A stretch of DNA of 64,000 nt. Source: Limanda limanda (lineage: Eukaryota > Chordata > Actinopteri > Pleuronectiformes > Pleuronectidae). Positions 47,488-62,400 of this stretch are shown here, one piece after another (within the stretch, counting starts at the first letter, position 1; each line of letters opens with the position of its first letter). A model generated the notes under the pieces. That model had not been told where the DNA came from. It worked only from the letters and a program-made list of their open reading frames with translations, and searched no databases. The stretch is taken from contig NC_083638.1 in NCBI RefSeq assembly GCF_963576545.1, forward strand, positions 24,266,090 to 24,330,089, in the 5' to 3' direction. Made by a program: the position numbers and the translations under genes.

Positions 47488-50400
47488 CTACACCATAGAG
47501 GACAGTGTGTTCTCTTCGGGGCAGTGGCAAGGGGGGGATGTTCGTAGCGAGTCTATGGCTGGCAAGACGCCCTCGCCAGGGGACAGGTCGTTGAGCTCCT
47601 CAGACGAAGAGAGAGGGAAGGAGGGCGACAAGGAGATGCCTGAAGAGGGGTCAGCAGATCCAGCGAAAGTGCGTGGAGGTTTGGGGACTAGGTTCGGCTC
47701 CAGTGTTGCTCTGGCCAGAAGTTGTTTGTCGTCAAACTGCTGTCCACACTCGCCCTGCCCGAAGGAGCCTCGGCCTGACTCTGACTCCCCGTCGGACAAC
47801 TCCAGAGGCGGCGAGCTGCTGCCGTCCAGTCTGAATAGAGAGTCTAAGTACTGGGCGAACTCCAGCACTGCCTGGCTGGGGTTTCCATTGGATAGTTGGT
47901 TACCAGGAGTAGAAGCTGCTCCCGGTCTGGTCTCTGCACTTAATTGTTTCTTTGCTATCTCCAGCTCCCAGTCTTCCATATCTCCATCCACTGGTCTAGA
48001 ACCAATCTGAGGGCTGAGGGGAGTGTTGGGAGTGCTGCCTGGGCTGTACACACCCGGAATCTGTTGGTGATCTTCATCAGGAAGCATTGTTGGGTTGGCG
48101 TTGAGCTCTGGCTTGAAAGGCTGAGCCAAAGCGCTCTGGTTTAGCAGAGTTGGAGAATGGAGTCCACCGTAGCGAGGTGTGGCGGGAGACAGCCCCATGG
48201 GGTAATCCGAGGTGGATCTGGATTCCATTGGGGTAAAGAAGGGCCCAACCTCGCCCATATGCTCTGGGGTGTCCTGGCAGAGGCAGTCAGCGGCCAGTAG
48301 CTCAGTGCGGGAGCTGAGAGACGGGTTCTCCTCCGGAATCGGCGCATCCAAAGGGAACGGGAGGCAACTCAGCATTGGCGAACCCCTTAGCGCAGCTGAG
48401 GAGCGTCGAGAATCCAAGCTGTAGAGGGATTCGGCGTCTGAGAGACTCTCCATGACAGCCAGCGGCGCTTTTCGGTCCCTCAGCTCCACCGTCAGCCGCT
48501 CCCGAGCTCCACGCAGCACTACAGGCACGGGGGGAGGTGGGCACTCAGCGAAACCATCCAGAGATATTTCAGACTGGGCACATGAACTAGAGGAGAGGAG
48601 AAGAATGGGTTGGAGAGAGGTGGCAGGGTGAGGAGGTGATTCGAAACACAAGGCAGACATGAAAATATGGGTCAAAACAACTTACAGAGGGTTAAAAAGG
48701 GAGAAACAGGAAAGGGTTAGTGGTGAAACCACATCTAGATTCTACAGACAAGGTGACACCAGTTAAAGATTACATAGAAGGAAGAGAGGGAGAGACTGGT
48801 AGTTTAACCGAGGACAAATATGCTCTTGTGTTAGCATCCACTACAGGTGAGAAACGATCGTAAATCAAACACTAGCAGGAGTTCACATTGACTTTGGACA
48901 GGGACTAAACCAGAGAGGGCGGGGTGGGAACTGAATACTACCATACGTTGCAGCTGCTCTGTGGTCACACAGCGTGCATGCATGCATGAGAGAAGGGAGC
49001 ACATTATGCAAAAATTAGTGATAGCATGCTTTGCTTACCGTAACATTGGTTTCTGTCTTGTTTTTTTGAAACCAAACGAACAGACAGAAAACGATGGTTA
49101 TGAGAAAACAATAAAGAAGCAGTTAGTAGCAGTAGTATTATTTAGTGCTGGCTAAAAATTTGACATGTCCCCATGACTAGCCCTACAGTTTAGGAAGAGG
49201 TTTCCTCCAATGTATTTTAAGTTCAAGGGGAAACTAAATGTACCAAGGATCAAACAAAATATTTCATACATTCTTTTAAGCGCCCACAGGGTTTCCTGCT
49301 GTACTAACCGAACACTACTGTTCCTGCGGTGGTGGGCTATAGGCGTCGGCTGCTGAGAAGTCGCCGTTGCATCCATGAATATCGTCTCTGGATTCAAGTC
49401 CACTTCTGTGGGGCTCACCATGATCTTGGCTGCTGACAGCAAAGCCGTTTTCCCTTTGTTGTAGTTCTCCAGCACCTGTGGTAGGCACAGAGGTACACAC
49501 AGACACATGACTTCATAGAAACGGGTACGAGGAGTTAGGCAGCTTGGAGGAAGTATAATGGTGTTGGGAATAAACATCAATAGAATAGTTATTAGATACA
49601 GAAAGATGTACAAGCTCAATTCTAAGTGGATACAAATCCCCCCATCAAAATTTTGTAACTTAACATTGTGTTACACCAAAAGGACAAAAGGCATTAAAGA
49701 AATTGTTGCTTAATAGCTTATTTAAACAATTAACCTCATTAACTTAATTTCGATATTTTTATATTCCAAATTTAATATTATGAAACATATACTTAAATGT
49801 TCTTTAAAAAAGAGGTGTAGATAAATCTAAATATCAATATATAATTCACTAATAATTAAAGAAACAAGTCTTTATCCATAGAAACACGTCATTTATCTGC
49901 AATACGCTCAATAAATGAATGCAAGAAAGAGAAGGTATGGTTAAATATTAGCTCACACAAGATTATGACCATTTTCAATTACATTTTTCAAGAAAACCAC
50001 AACCTCTATATTTACCAGCAGCTATGATTACATCTATTATTATAGTGTAAAGAAGCACAGTGTAGTTCAGATAAATGTAAGTGCGATCTAAAGGTGAGCT
50101 TACACCTACTCCAGCTGACATTAAACACCCACAGTGGAGTCATGATGCCTGAGCAAGAACTATGCAAGACCTACAGTATGATACATCAACCCGACCGGAG
50201 CTGTATATGTAACTTCAATAACATTCAAATAAAAAACATTATGAAGCCACCCGCAAAGCAACTGTGTTGGGTTAATGAATAAAAATTGTGAGAAAACACA
50301 AAACTGCAAATCACATCAGCACACAGTTACATGTATTTGGTTAAATTTGGTTAACTTTAATGAAGTGGACGCACATTGATGCATAAAAGCCAATGGAACA

Positions 50401-53400
50401 AGAAAACACATAAAACAACATATTATGGACATGACAATGGAACACAAGCATGGCAACATGGCAGAACTGAATGTAAACAAGGTCATTAAAAAATATGGCA
50501 TTAAATAAACATGTTTATCATGTCTGGGTTATGCTGACGGTTATGGCTCACAAATGAGAACATGACAGTGTTACATGGGTGAGTGTGATACGGAGACACG
50601 GCTGCTGCAGTTGATTAACTACAGCACATCTTTGGTATAAATAAATACCAAACAACTCGCCTACAGTTTAAGGCACAAAAAACAACAATTTATCACAGAA
50701 AAACTAATGAACACAATGAACCATGAGACTGCAGACTCATGAATGGAAGTTTATACATGCAGCTTATACTTGGAGTTTTGCATATTCAATAGTGTATCCC
50801 CTGCAGCCATAGATCCATATGATATATGAGAACATTATGACAAGGCACAATGAAATGAACAGTAGAGAACTTAAAACTATAATTCCATTTTTCTGAGTCT
50901 GACTAAAAACAGCTATCCACTGAGCCGAGTCCAGAATTAGAGGAAATTAGAAATCTGAAATTTGTCAGACTCAGTGAGCAGCAATTTTCTAGAGTAATGG
51001 AGCAGCTTTCAGCGCACTCCATATTTACACATTTGTGCCCCTGTGTTCCTCCATCTGCTGATGCTGAGTAATTGGAAATTGCTTGAAGGGATTATAATTG
51101 AGGAAAGGATGAATATGTGCTTTCAAATAGCAAAAAGGGGAAAATAAAATTAGTGCGAAGAGCAGCTGCTGCTGAAGAACCCAGCCAAGACAGAAAGAAA
51201 GAGCAGCTAATGTGGAAGAAATTAGGTAACCATGGATACTTTGCGAATACAAAGAAAACTTGTTAGCTCGAGGAACGGGGGTTAGCAAGTTCACGCAACT
51301 ACACTTGACCAAATGTACTGCAGCTATGAGAGGAAAAGAATGAAGGGAAGCTGGATCGAGAATCTCATTAACGGGAGAAAAGAAAGTAGGTGGGTTGCGG
51401 GCTTGGATAAGGATATTTTTAAACCATTTGGATTAAAGTGATTACAATTTTTGTGCTTTTAATACACCATTAACCTGTGACGCATCCCTGGAACTATTCA
51501 CCGATGTCATTCACCTCCTCTTTGATGAATTTGCAATTGTTAGCGTCAGTCTTACATAAAGCTAAACGTTTCTACTTTACGACCATGGCATCGCCTCATT
51601 TAACCTCACCACTTACAAAGTATAAACAGTGGCAGTGAACATTTTCAAGTATGAGTGAATCATGCCTATACCAGACATTTAAACTAATAACTGTGTAATG
51701 CATCGTGGCTAATGAAGGTAAGGTCTAATACTGAGTGTCACTGAGTCTACACAACAGAATCAGAAGAATGGTTGGGCTCTTGTAAACTACAGAGCTCCTC
51801 TTTTTGCAGAGAGCTGTGGGATGTTATCTTGAGAGGAGCAGAGTTAGACTCAAATAGGATTTCAGAAGAGGAGGTAACAGGCACATCCACACAGGGGTGA
51901 GACTCGGCTTGGTTTGATTGGGTCTGTGGTGGAATGGATGAATCATCTAAAGTTGAAAGTGCTTCCAAGTGGGAGTCACAGGGACTGCTAGAGAGTGGGG
52001 GAACAGACACTGAGCATGGCTGTGAGGCAGAGGTAGAGTCTGACAGAGGAGGAGGAGGAGGAGGAGGAGGAGGAACAGTGGAATCTGCATTTAAAAATGG
52101 GGGAAGAGCAGCGGCGATGGGAGAGACGGAGGTGGCCTCAGTCTCTATGAGGGAGGTAGTGCATGACGTGTCTTTGTGGTTGGGAGAGGAAGACTCAGAG
52201 GGAAGAAGACTAGAGTTTAATTCTGTTTGTGAGGGTATGAACACTGTGGTACTGCAGGTTGGTTGATTGACATCCAGCTCCTCCTGTTCTGAGTTTTCCT
52301 GCTCAGACAGGGGACAAAAGCGTTCCAGTACCTGCAGAAACACCAGAGGTATCACACTACAGACTAGGCACAGCAGACACAAACACACACACAGTGCACA
52401 CGGGGAGGAAAAAACATCAACTCCGCAGCCACAAGAGAGTGCAGTCCCCACAGCGGATCCGTCACATGCAAACGCAGAAATAGCCTGTTATCAAATCACA
52501 TGTTTAATGTTCATGAAGAATAGTGCTCATAAATACCAGAGGAGACCGAGAAACCAACCAGCAGTGACCAGTTCCCATGCAGTGTAGAGAAAACAAACTA
52601 AATGCGTTAAGTTGTAGGTTCAGGATCACATGCATCAATCGTCTAAAATGCCACAAAAATAATTTGTGATTCATCAACTAAGGGGAATAACAGTGTTTTT
52701 CAAAACTTTTGTTTGCCTTTGTAGTGTATGTGTGTGTTTTTTTAAGTGGAATGAAATACATCACTCTTTTTAATTTTTAGAAAGTTCAATCATGATCCGA
52801 CTTTTCTTTTTAGAATATAGTACGAGATGGTGAATATCCCTTGTATGAAGCCTTGTTTGAAGCTCTTCTGCACATATTTAATGAGGAGATTTAAATACCA
52901 GACACACGTCTGTCCATTATCTGCCAAATGTGCAAACAAATAGTTTTATAAAATATTAGCATATTGTTATATAACCACTGACTGCTGAAGGTATTTATTT
53001 TAGAACGTTTATTTTGTTTTTAAATCAAATGTTGCTCGTCTGTAGACTTAATTGAAAATGACTTAATTTGTTTGTCTATGTAGAGTTTAAACAGTGTTAT
53101 CCCCCTTTATGAACCATCGCTGAGAATATATTTTTTTATTTTAAGATCATTCAAACATTCACTCACTCGTCATCCATCATTTCAGTCACCCAGAGTTAGA
53201 AATCAGGAATGAATTAAAAAGCCACTTCACCACAGCTTCAAACCCCCCACCACCAAATCCATGAGCACGCACACTCAGATAAAACAAACCTTGTTAAGGC
53301 CCTCCATCACCATGTGGGGCATGTGCTCATTAAGCATGGCTGGTGATATGATGACCTCATCGAAGGCCTTGTTGTCCCCCCACAGAGCCGAGTAGGTCGG

Positions 53401-56400
53401 CTCCTCCTGGCCACAGCTACAGAGAAGCAAAGAGAGAGAGAGAGAGAGACAGCCTGTCAGTCAGTCACGAAGGAAAATAATTGAACACACATGTAGACTT
53501 AGCAGCAGTCTCCCTCAGTTACAACACACAACATGTGGGAGGGGAATAATTCAAGATTTCACATCACAATGAGTGGGATACCTTGTGCAGGATTTTACAA
53601 ATTAGCTTATTTCAGAAAAACAGAATACATACCATATATATATAAGCTATAGAAGGACTCAATGGACAGTAAAAAACAGGAAGAAGAAATTTGTGGCATC
53701 AATACAATTCCATTTCTCATGTGAGAACTTATCTTTCACACTTCAGTCTGTGTACCTGTCCCTCGGAATCTGGTACATGTGGGACTGAGAGTGACCTTCG
53801 AGTGTGTGCACGTGCACTCCTGTTACTGCCATAGATATAATTAATTCTGTGAGAAACACATTGTATGCTCTGTAAAAAGACAAGCTTCAAGCACCAATGA
53901 CACGTAACTGATCTCCCTTGTGGAATCTGCGAAAATAAAAAATCTGAACCGCAAAAGTACAGAACAACATTTTGCGATTTGATTGCTAAAAACTACCCAC
54001 AGCATTCCAATCTATTTTCTCACCATGTCTCCGGGGGATGATTGTGCACTACATGGATGACTCTGCCAGGAGGGTAGAGGGGAGTGGAGGCTGAGAGGGC
54101 AATGCTGAGGTCACTGGGGTGGAGCCACAGGCGACTGCTGGGGGGGGCCGCCGCAGGCTGAGACTGGGGATCATCATCCTCCAGTGGAAGCTCTGATTTC
54201 GGGATACACTTAGTGCCTCCCGCAATGATCCTCCACTGTTGCAGAGAAAATGCAGTGTATAAGATCATGACACATCTAAATGTATATACATCATCCGTAT
54301 ATGTAATGTATTGCAAGAGCCAGGAGTAAACCAAATGATGTGTATCTACAGAAAAGATACTGCAGTGTTGTTAGAGGTTGAGGAAGCTTGTTGTTTATTT
54401 TAAGTCAATGCAAAACTTGGACATTGCAACAGAAGCTCGAAGTTCTTCTTTTTTTATGTTGATAGGTGAGAATGCAAATGTGCAATCAATTTGATCACTT
54501 ATCTATTTTTAGGATTTGAACAGATCCGTTTTTGATGATATGGAATTACCTCATATTATTGCATTATAATGTGGATTGATTATGGCAACACAATCCTTTC
54601 TTTTTATTTTTCATGCTTTTGTAAAACCAGAAGTTACTACCCATCATCTTAACTACAATACCAAGAGTTTAATTCACCTTTGGTTTGTTACTCTTCTGTA
54701 AGACTTCCAGAAGGTGGCGTCGGAAACCCTCCAGCTGAGAAAGGCCAAGCCTACAAGAGATGAGACCAGATATTTTTAACGTGGCAAAGCAGCAGTGAAG
54801 TGAAGTTTATCACAGAATACTGGATGAAGTAGAAGCGTTACCTTGGTACCAGGTCTTTTCCTAAAACCACAGCTGTTACAAACTCTTTGGAGTACTCCAT
54901 GGCCTCTTCACTGAGGAAAGAATAAGAAAGAAACTGATCAAACATGTGAACATTACAAGCGGGTGAAAGTCAAAGGTAACACACATTTGCAAAGGACATC
55001 AAATAGACATTATTTTTAAATTCAAAGTCCTTAAAACATAAATAAGCTGAAACCAATAATCATATCTGATAGACTATACACTACACTGAATTTTGAAAAG
55101 ATATCAAACTATGACCTTGTAAACAATTGGACAAATGCTTCTTATTAGATTATGTACAAGTTCACAAACAAATGAAAACTCAATTTCTATCGCGTGAGTG
55201 GATGATGAAAACAAGTGTGATCTCACAGACTTTGAAAAGGAGAGTGCCAGTTCGATTATTCCTACTTTTTGAAAAAGGACCAAAAAATCTCACATTTGCT
55301 TTTATCCTTCCTAGGACTTTGTATTACATTGGACTTGAGTCATCTGATCACAAGTGGTTAATAGTCAGACCCCATTCAAATAAAGGAAGTCAACTTCTCA
55401 GCTGACTTCCTCTGACCTGCTATTTTCATCATGAATCAATTATATTTTTTTAAATCTGTCTTCATGGAGACTTGAGAGAAAAAAAAGCTTCACTTAGGCG
55501 TTGTGAACATTAATGACAAACGTGTATTTGAATATAGAGCGGGGAAATGAGATCCGATCACAAGTGGTCACAAGACACACATTCATGATCCATTTTCATG
55601 CATAATATAAACTTAACACTTTCCACTTATGATCAGATCTGCCAGTGTGGGTGTTACTACCATGTCTGAACAGTGCCAAAGTTGTGTCTGTACACAAGTA
55701 AAGAACTGTAAACAAGATGCAAAGATCCCATTGAGCAATGTTGGCATAACTGAACAGCTCAGTGGAGGAATGCAAAGACTAATTAGGAAAATTCGTATGG
55801 CCTTCAGTGGAGCAATTAATACACGTTTGATGCCGGAGCATACATTCAAATCACAGCATACAATATGCATCTATTGTAGCTAAATTTGCCTCTAAGGAGG
55901 GTTCTTTTCAGCTAAGTGCTACTAGTACATTCAGGTGAAAGGATGCTAAGTATAAATCATCTTATAACGATCAGAGACATTACACACCTTTGGGATAAAC
56001 TTGACAACAGTATTTGTACAAAGATTAACCTTTTTCACTTATGTACTGTACAAAGAAGAAGATTGCTGAACTTAAAAGTTTGAAACAACAACATTAAGTG
56101 TTGCTACCAGGAGATTGGCTTCAGGGCTCCTTGCCATAGATTTTACAATCTACTGCATTAATGAAAAAACATTATTTTAAAACACATTAATTTAGTGTTG
56201 AATGATAGTGGTGGAGAGTGAGTGCTGTTTAATATTCCAATCACTTTGTATCCTGTATAGAAGCAGGAGGCATCTAAATATATAATGCTTCTGCACTCAT
56301 TTTCTCTGTCACCTGTTTATCTTCCGACAAATGTGTGAAAAAGTACCTTGTATTGATTTCAATGAAACAGCAAAAGCGCTCTGCAGCAGTTGGTACAGAC

Positions 56401-59400
56401 TCTCAGCATGACTTGAATAGCAAACACAGTTATTACTGCAGACAGCTGTACTGTAGAGTATTGGATATCATTCCAGTGAAGTCAGACAAAATGTTAATGA
56501 ACTCAACTACTGGACCATAAATTCACTAATCCATTGAGAGGAAAAGACAAATGAAAGTGCAAAACACAGCTTATGGGTCCAAATGTCTTTTCAGGGTAAT
56601 GCATAATTCACATCTCTTTACTTTACACACTTAATTTTCTTTAACACAAAGAAGCCAACTTTAAAAAACTAACTCTGTGTGACATCTAAGGATATATCAT
56701 TCTCCTTTCAGATTGATGGAATGGGTAAAAAAAACTCACTGCTTGGCCTCACTATAAAATATTTATAATGGCCATGCATTTCTGAAGTAGTAAAGCACAA
56801 CAAGTCAAATACTATGGTATTATTACTGGTATAACTCTGAGGTTTAGCACTGATGTTAACTGAACAACTGAAACACAGCCAGGTCTCCAGTAAAGACCTT
56901 GAGACCTTGCTGGATGTATATACACAAACATGGGATTCATGTGTGACAGGCTTTTAAAACTCACTGCACAACTAACTCAAACAGGATGACTGATCTTTTC
57001 ATCGATAGTCCATTGCATATGACACAAAAACACGCACGCACAAACACACACAGACTGACTCACCTAAGAAGGCCACCGGGTGGGGAGTAAGAGTAGCAGT
57101 GAAGTGTGGGGTACTCAGGTCTCAGCAGGAAGGAGAGGATAGCAGCAGTGCCTGCACCAAGAGAATGCCCGACTATCACCAGCCCGTAGTGCATGGTGCC
57201 CTTGTTCTGTGAGGGACAGTCAGAGTCATTACACTGACAACAGCACACTGTTAACACAGACTCTTGCTTTCTGTAGAATTCTTTATATGCGGTGGGGTAA
57301 GGGTTAGTGTGTGTATGGATCACTGAACTACAGTGGTGTCAATACAACATTCTCTGTACAAATTATAGAAAGTGTTAATCATCAACGATGTCATTCTTTA
57401 TTCAGCACTCTGAGTCATGTACCAGGTCTCTTCCAAAGGCTTGTGACAAGATCATTTCCTGTTCCAGTTTCTTCTTAATGTATTCTGCTGAGTAAACCAT
57501 CCCCTGAGAGAGAGAGAGACGAAAAAAAGAGATTCAGTGGAAGGGAGGAAGGTTATAGGGAAAGAAGTATGGACAGGAAATGTGCATTATTAATTTCTTA
57601 TTCAACAATTATTCTACCCATAACATCTGAAATTACCTTTAGAGTTTAGGATACAAAGAAATGTAAAGACTAAAATGTCAGGAGAAAAGGTCTCACCTTG
57701 TGGCCGAGCCAAGTGCCATGCTGTTCCTCTAGAGGTAAACGTTCAGAGTCCCCCGTCAGATCAGTCAAGGCGTCCTGGAGCACACAACACAAATTTAAAC
57801 AAAGTAGAAAAAGATAGCTTGAAGCAGAGAACCCAAACGGATGAAGTGAAAAAGGGGAAATTGAGAAAGAGATTTCTCCACAGGGTCATTTTACTTTTAG
57901 AGAGGGTTGAAAAAATGTTATCATAAAAAGCTGAAACTCACCTTTGGCGATAGTGTCCCCCTGATACTGATGACAACCTTCTTTTTCCCGTGATCCACTG
58001 CCACAAAGAATGGAGTCTCATAGACCTGTGTGGAAGATGCAGAGCTGACAGTTAATGGTTGTAAAGTGAGGAAGATGTGTGAACAGAGGGAAGACGAAGA
58101 GTGGACTTGATGGTTTCATTTGCAGCCCAGCAAGGTCAGCACTTCTTGAGTCTTTGTCATCATACATGTCTCAGCTTGGCACAGTGCACTCAAATACATA
58201 CGTCACTGTATGAGAGGAATTTATAGATGGAAACTCAGTGTTGGCTGACCTAAATAAGACGTGCTCTGTTTTACAGATCATCCACAGTGCGGCTCAAGTG
58301 CGATTGTGACTGCTAAAATTCTACATAAAATAGAATTATTAAATACAATGGAGATAGAAAAGTTTTTTGTCTTTCACTTATTATTATGAGGAAATTAAAT
58401 TCTATCTGCCACTAGGTTCGACATCTCCTGAGAAATGAGGGCTTAACTTATCATAGAGGGGGAGGAGGATATCACTTTCTTTTTCCCTGGTCGCTACTAG
58501 TAGCTTGACCCAGGTAGCAGAAATAGCGAATGGAGGAATTAATAGAGAAACCGTGGAAACTTTACCCAGTAAATGAAAGAGTTGTGTTGTCTTAGGAAGT
58601 TAAGAAAGTGAGGAGTGAGGACTGTGGTTGGAAGCACGGCACGTGATAGAGTGGGGGGTCTCCCAAAGTGTGCCATGCTGCAGTGACAGTTTTGTAATGC
58701 ATTCACATGACTGAATTATGTACCCAAAACCAGCAGCCCTGGTTCATATTTAAAGAGCAGAAATAAAATCCTGCAATCTCCAAAGTGATCGCTGTCCCTT
58801 CTACCTCCCCTCCACCTTAAGATGTCTGTTCATGGCGATCACAAACAGTCTGAAAAAGCACAGCCTTGGCAGAGTCCAACACCTACAGAGAACACGCTTG
58901 ACTTGTTGCCAAGGATGTGGACACAGCTCTCACTCAGCTCTCTATATCTCAGAAACTAAACTGGTGAGTATAGTGTTATCAAAACCGATACAAATGACGC
59001 CCACCACTACAAATAAAGCCACTAAATGATCAGACTGGATCTTAGTTTGTAGATGTGCTGCACCGCCACTGGCTCTGTCTTAAAATTAAGTGTCAAAAGT
59101 ACTGAATAATTTGCAAGCATAACGTTGTATCCAGGGCTCTAGGACACTGTGTTATGCAAATAAAGAAATGTACCTATGCCCGATGCTGTTAAACTGAAAC
59201 GCAGAACCTATCCATTGTTTTATTTGGGAAATAAAGCCCTAACACTTCTGAATGCACGTTAGCTTGTTGTCTGATTACTCACAGCATCGTGGCAGGAAGT
59301 GTAGACAATGTGAACCTGCTTGAGGTCCCGATCCAGGAAGTGTCTGCGTATGGCCAAGACATTACAGCCGCAACAATTGTCCTCTTCCACTGTCACAGAC

Positions 59401-62400
59401 TGAGACAATCGAGAGCCTGACACTGATGTGCATCTGGAATGAGACAGGATAATAAAAGTCAGATTTTATGTGTGGAACTGTAGGTGGAACACACACAAGA
59501 GACATATATACAGTGAACAGGTAAGATGGAATATCCCAGTGCAGGCAATCTTGCTAGGAGCGTGTAATTAATTCAACATTGTTGTGTCAGTGAGTGGGTC
59601 CAACTAGAGTGGTACTGTCCCAGTGGATTATTACTTGGCAAGTGTTGACGCATGTGAAATTTGCTCGGCACTGGAGAGGCTCAAGAGACACATAAGCCAA
59701 ATAGATCAAACGTGTGCGGGTGTGTGTTTGAGTGCTTACGGGCAGGAGCTGGCGAGGCGGCACAGCCCACAGGCAGGCTTCCTCATAAGGTACATGGGCC
59801 AGCCATATGCAGCCAGTGCAAAGAGCATGTAATAACACACGTCCTTGTACATGTTCATCTCGGCCTGGGAAAGGACAAAAACAGACAAATACACACACAG
59901 GCACGAGGTTGCAAAGATTATTTCAGCTGAATGCATAACAGCATGTTCACACAAACCAACAGCAATGACTTAAACTCTACACCACTGCAGAAAACACCTC
60001 TCATTAGACTTATTGTTGGATCTGATACCATTATTTTGAATGCAATGTATGAAATATGCACGAAACTCGATGGAATGGAATAAATAAGTAAGGACCCTTT
60101 GTAAACTTCATGGTTTTTCCGTACTTAATCTTATTTCCCTTTCTCCTGTTGTAATTTGTAAAATTCATGGAAAAAAATAATGGCCTTGTGAGATTGTTGT
60201 TAGCTAAGGTACAACTGAGCCCTCCTCTGTGTATAGTTTGCAACCATTGATGAGACTTGAAGGTTCTTCAGTCAGGGTTTAGAGCTCATCCTAGCACGGA
60301 GACAGCCTCTGCAAAAGTCACTAATGACCTTCTAACAGCTTTAGATCAAGAGTTTGTGTCTCTCTTCGTCCTGTTAGATCTTAGTTCAGCATTCAACACT
60401 ATTGATCATCACATATTATTACATAAACTGGAACAGTTAATTGGCATTAATGGAACCGCCCTAACCTATCCAATTTGTGCAAATTAATGATGAGTCCTCT
60501 ATGCGCAGCAAATTTAACCACGGTTTCCCTCCGGGTTCTATGCTCGGCCGAATTCCATTTTCATCTATATTTATATATGCTTCCGCTAGGAAACATTATC
60601 ATGACACACTCTGTAAATATCTACTGTTTTGTGGATGACACCCAGTGAAATCATCAATAAAAACAGAACACTGTAATCAATTAACTAAACTTCAAGCATG
60701 TTTCAAGGACATAAAAGCTGGATGACCCTCAATTATCTCTTATTAATAAAAACAGAGGTTCTAATACTAGGCCATAAACACCACAGAGATACATTATCTT
60801 ATTATATAGCTGCACTAAATGAAATTACCCTTGCTTCCAGTAAAGCAGTCAGGAATTTGAGAGTTATCTTTGATTTTGATTTATCCTGTGATTCTCCCTT
60901 AAATCTAAAATCCAAGATTGCATTCTTTGCCTTACGAAACAACTTAAAAATCTGACATGTCCTTTCTCGAAAAGATGCAGAAAAAGAAATGAGCCTGTGC
61001 CTCTGTTACATCCAGACTTGATTATTGGAATTCCTCATTATCAAGCTCCAGCAGTAAGTCGTTAAACACTCTGCAGCTTGTCCAAAATGCTGCAGCGCGT
61101 GTCCTGACAAGAACCAGGAAAAGAGACCACATTTCTCCAGTATTAGCTCCACTACACTGACTAACAGTTAAATTTAGAATATAATTTGAAATTCTACTCC
61201 TCACCTACTAGGCCCTTAATAATATGGCACCATCATACCTTAAAAAGCTCATCGTACCATATCAACCCAATAGAGCACTGCGCTCCCAGAATTCAGGCTC
61301 ACTTGTTGTCCCTTGTTCTCTAAAAGAAGAGTAGGAGTCAGAGCTTTCAGCTATCAAGCTCCTCTTCTGTGGAAACATTTCCCAGTTTAAGTTCAGGTGG
61401 CAGGCACCCTCTCTACTTTTAGGGGTAGGCTTAAAACCTTCCTTTTTGATAAATATATAGTATAGTTAGAGCTTGGTCAGGTTTGTTTTGTACCTGCTCC
61501 TAGTCACGCTGCTTTAGGTGTAGAATGTCAGGGGACACATGGAGCTTCCCTTTCCGCTTCTCCCTATTTATCACATTAATGTCTCATCAATTCATGTCAC
61601 TGACTTGACGTATTCCCCATAGTCCTTGTGCTTTATCGTTTGCAGGTCAAGGACTACAACTGCGGCCACATCGTGGATCATGATGGTGGATTGTGAATCA
61701 GAGATCATGATCATATTGGTGGAACGTGTTGGCTAATAATTGTATTACCAGCTGATTGTGGATAGTGGAGGTGGTGGACCATGATCAAGGTGGCAAGTTA
61801 TGGCGGACGATGATGGTGGATCCCAATAGTGTCAGTGGATCATGAAGATGGATTGTGGATTATGGTGGCATCTGATTGTAGTGGTGGATCCTGATCGTGG
61901 TGGCAGCTGATCGTGGACTATTATTTTAAACAAGACTGCTTGATATACAATATGCATACTCACATACGCTACCATTGCTGACAATAACTCCTCAATTAAT
62001 CTACTTCCCATTATGTGACAGACTGTTTACTCTAATCGGTGTTGTAAATAGTCTGATTTTGCTGATGTTCTTCATTACATGTGGCATCAATTGCACTTCT
62101 CTCCGTCCTGGGAGAGGGATCCCTCACATGTGGCTCTCGCTGAGGTTTCTAAGTTGTATTCCCCTTTAATAGGTTATTTTTGGTAGTTTGTCCTTACACT
62201 TGTTGAAGGTTAAGGGCAGACGATGTTGCACCTTGTTAAGCCCTATGAGACAGATTGTGATTTGTGATTATGGGCTATCAAATAAATGCGATTGATTGAT
62301 TGATTGAAAAGATTTTGTTTGCTTTAACAATTAGTTCAAATGCATTGATTTAAAGTTTTCACTGGTTTCACATGTGATATAAACTAACGTAAACCATGGC

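Noticed and set aside
47507..48010. 167-residue plus-strand frame
   Set aside because: Antisense shadow of the last dagla exon.
51934..52266. 110-residue plus-strand frame with poly-Gly
   Set aside because: Antisense of the poly-Pro part of the candidate dagla exon; no start context or partner exons.
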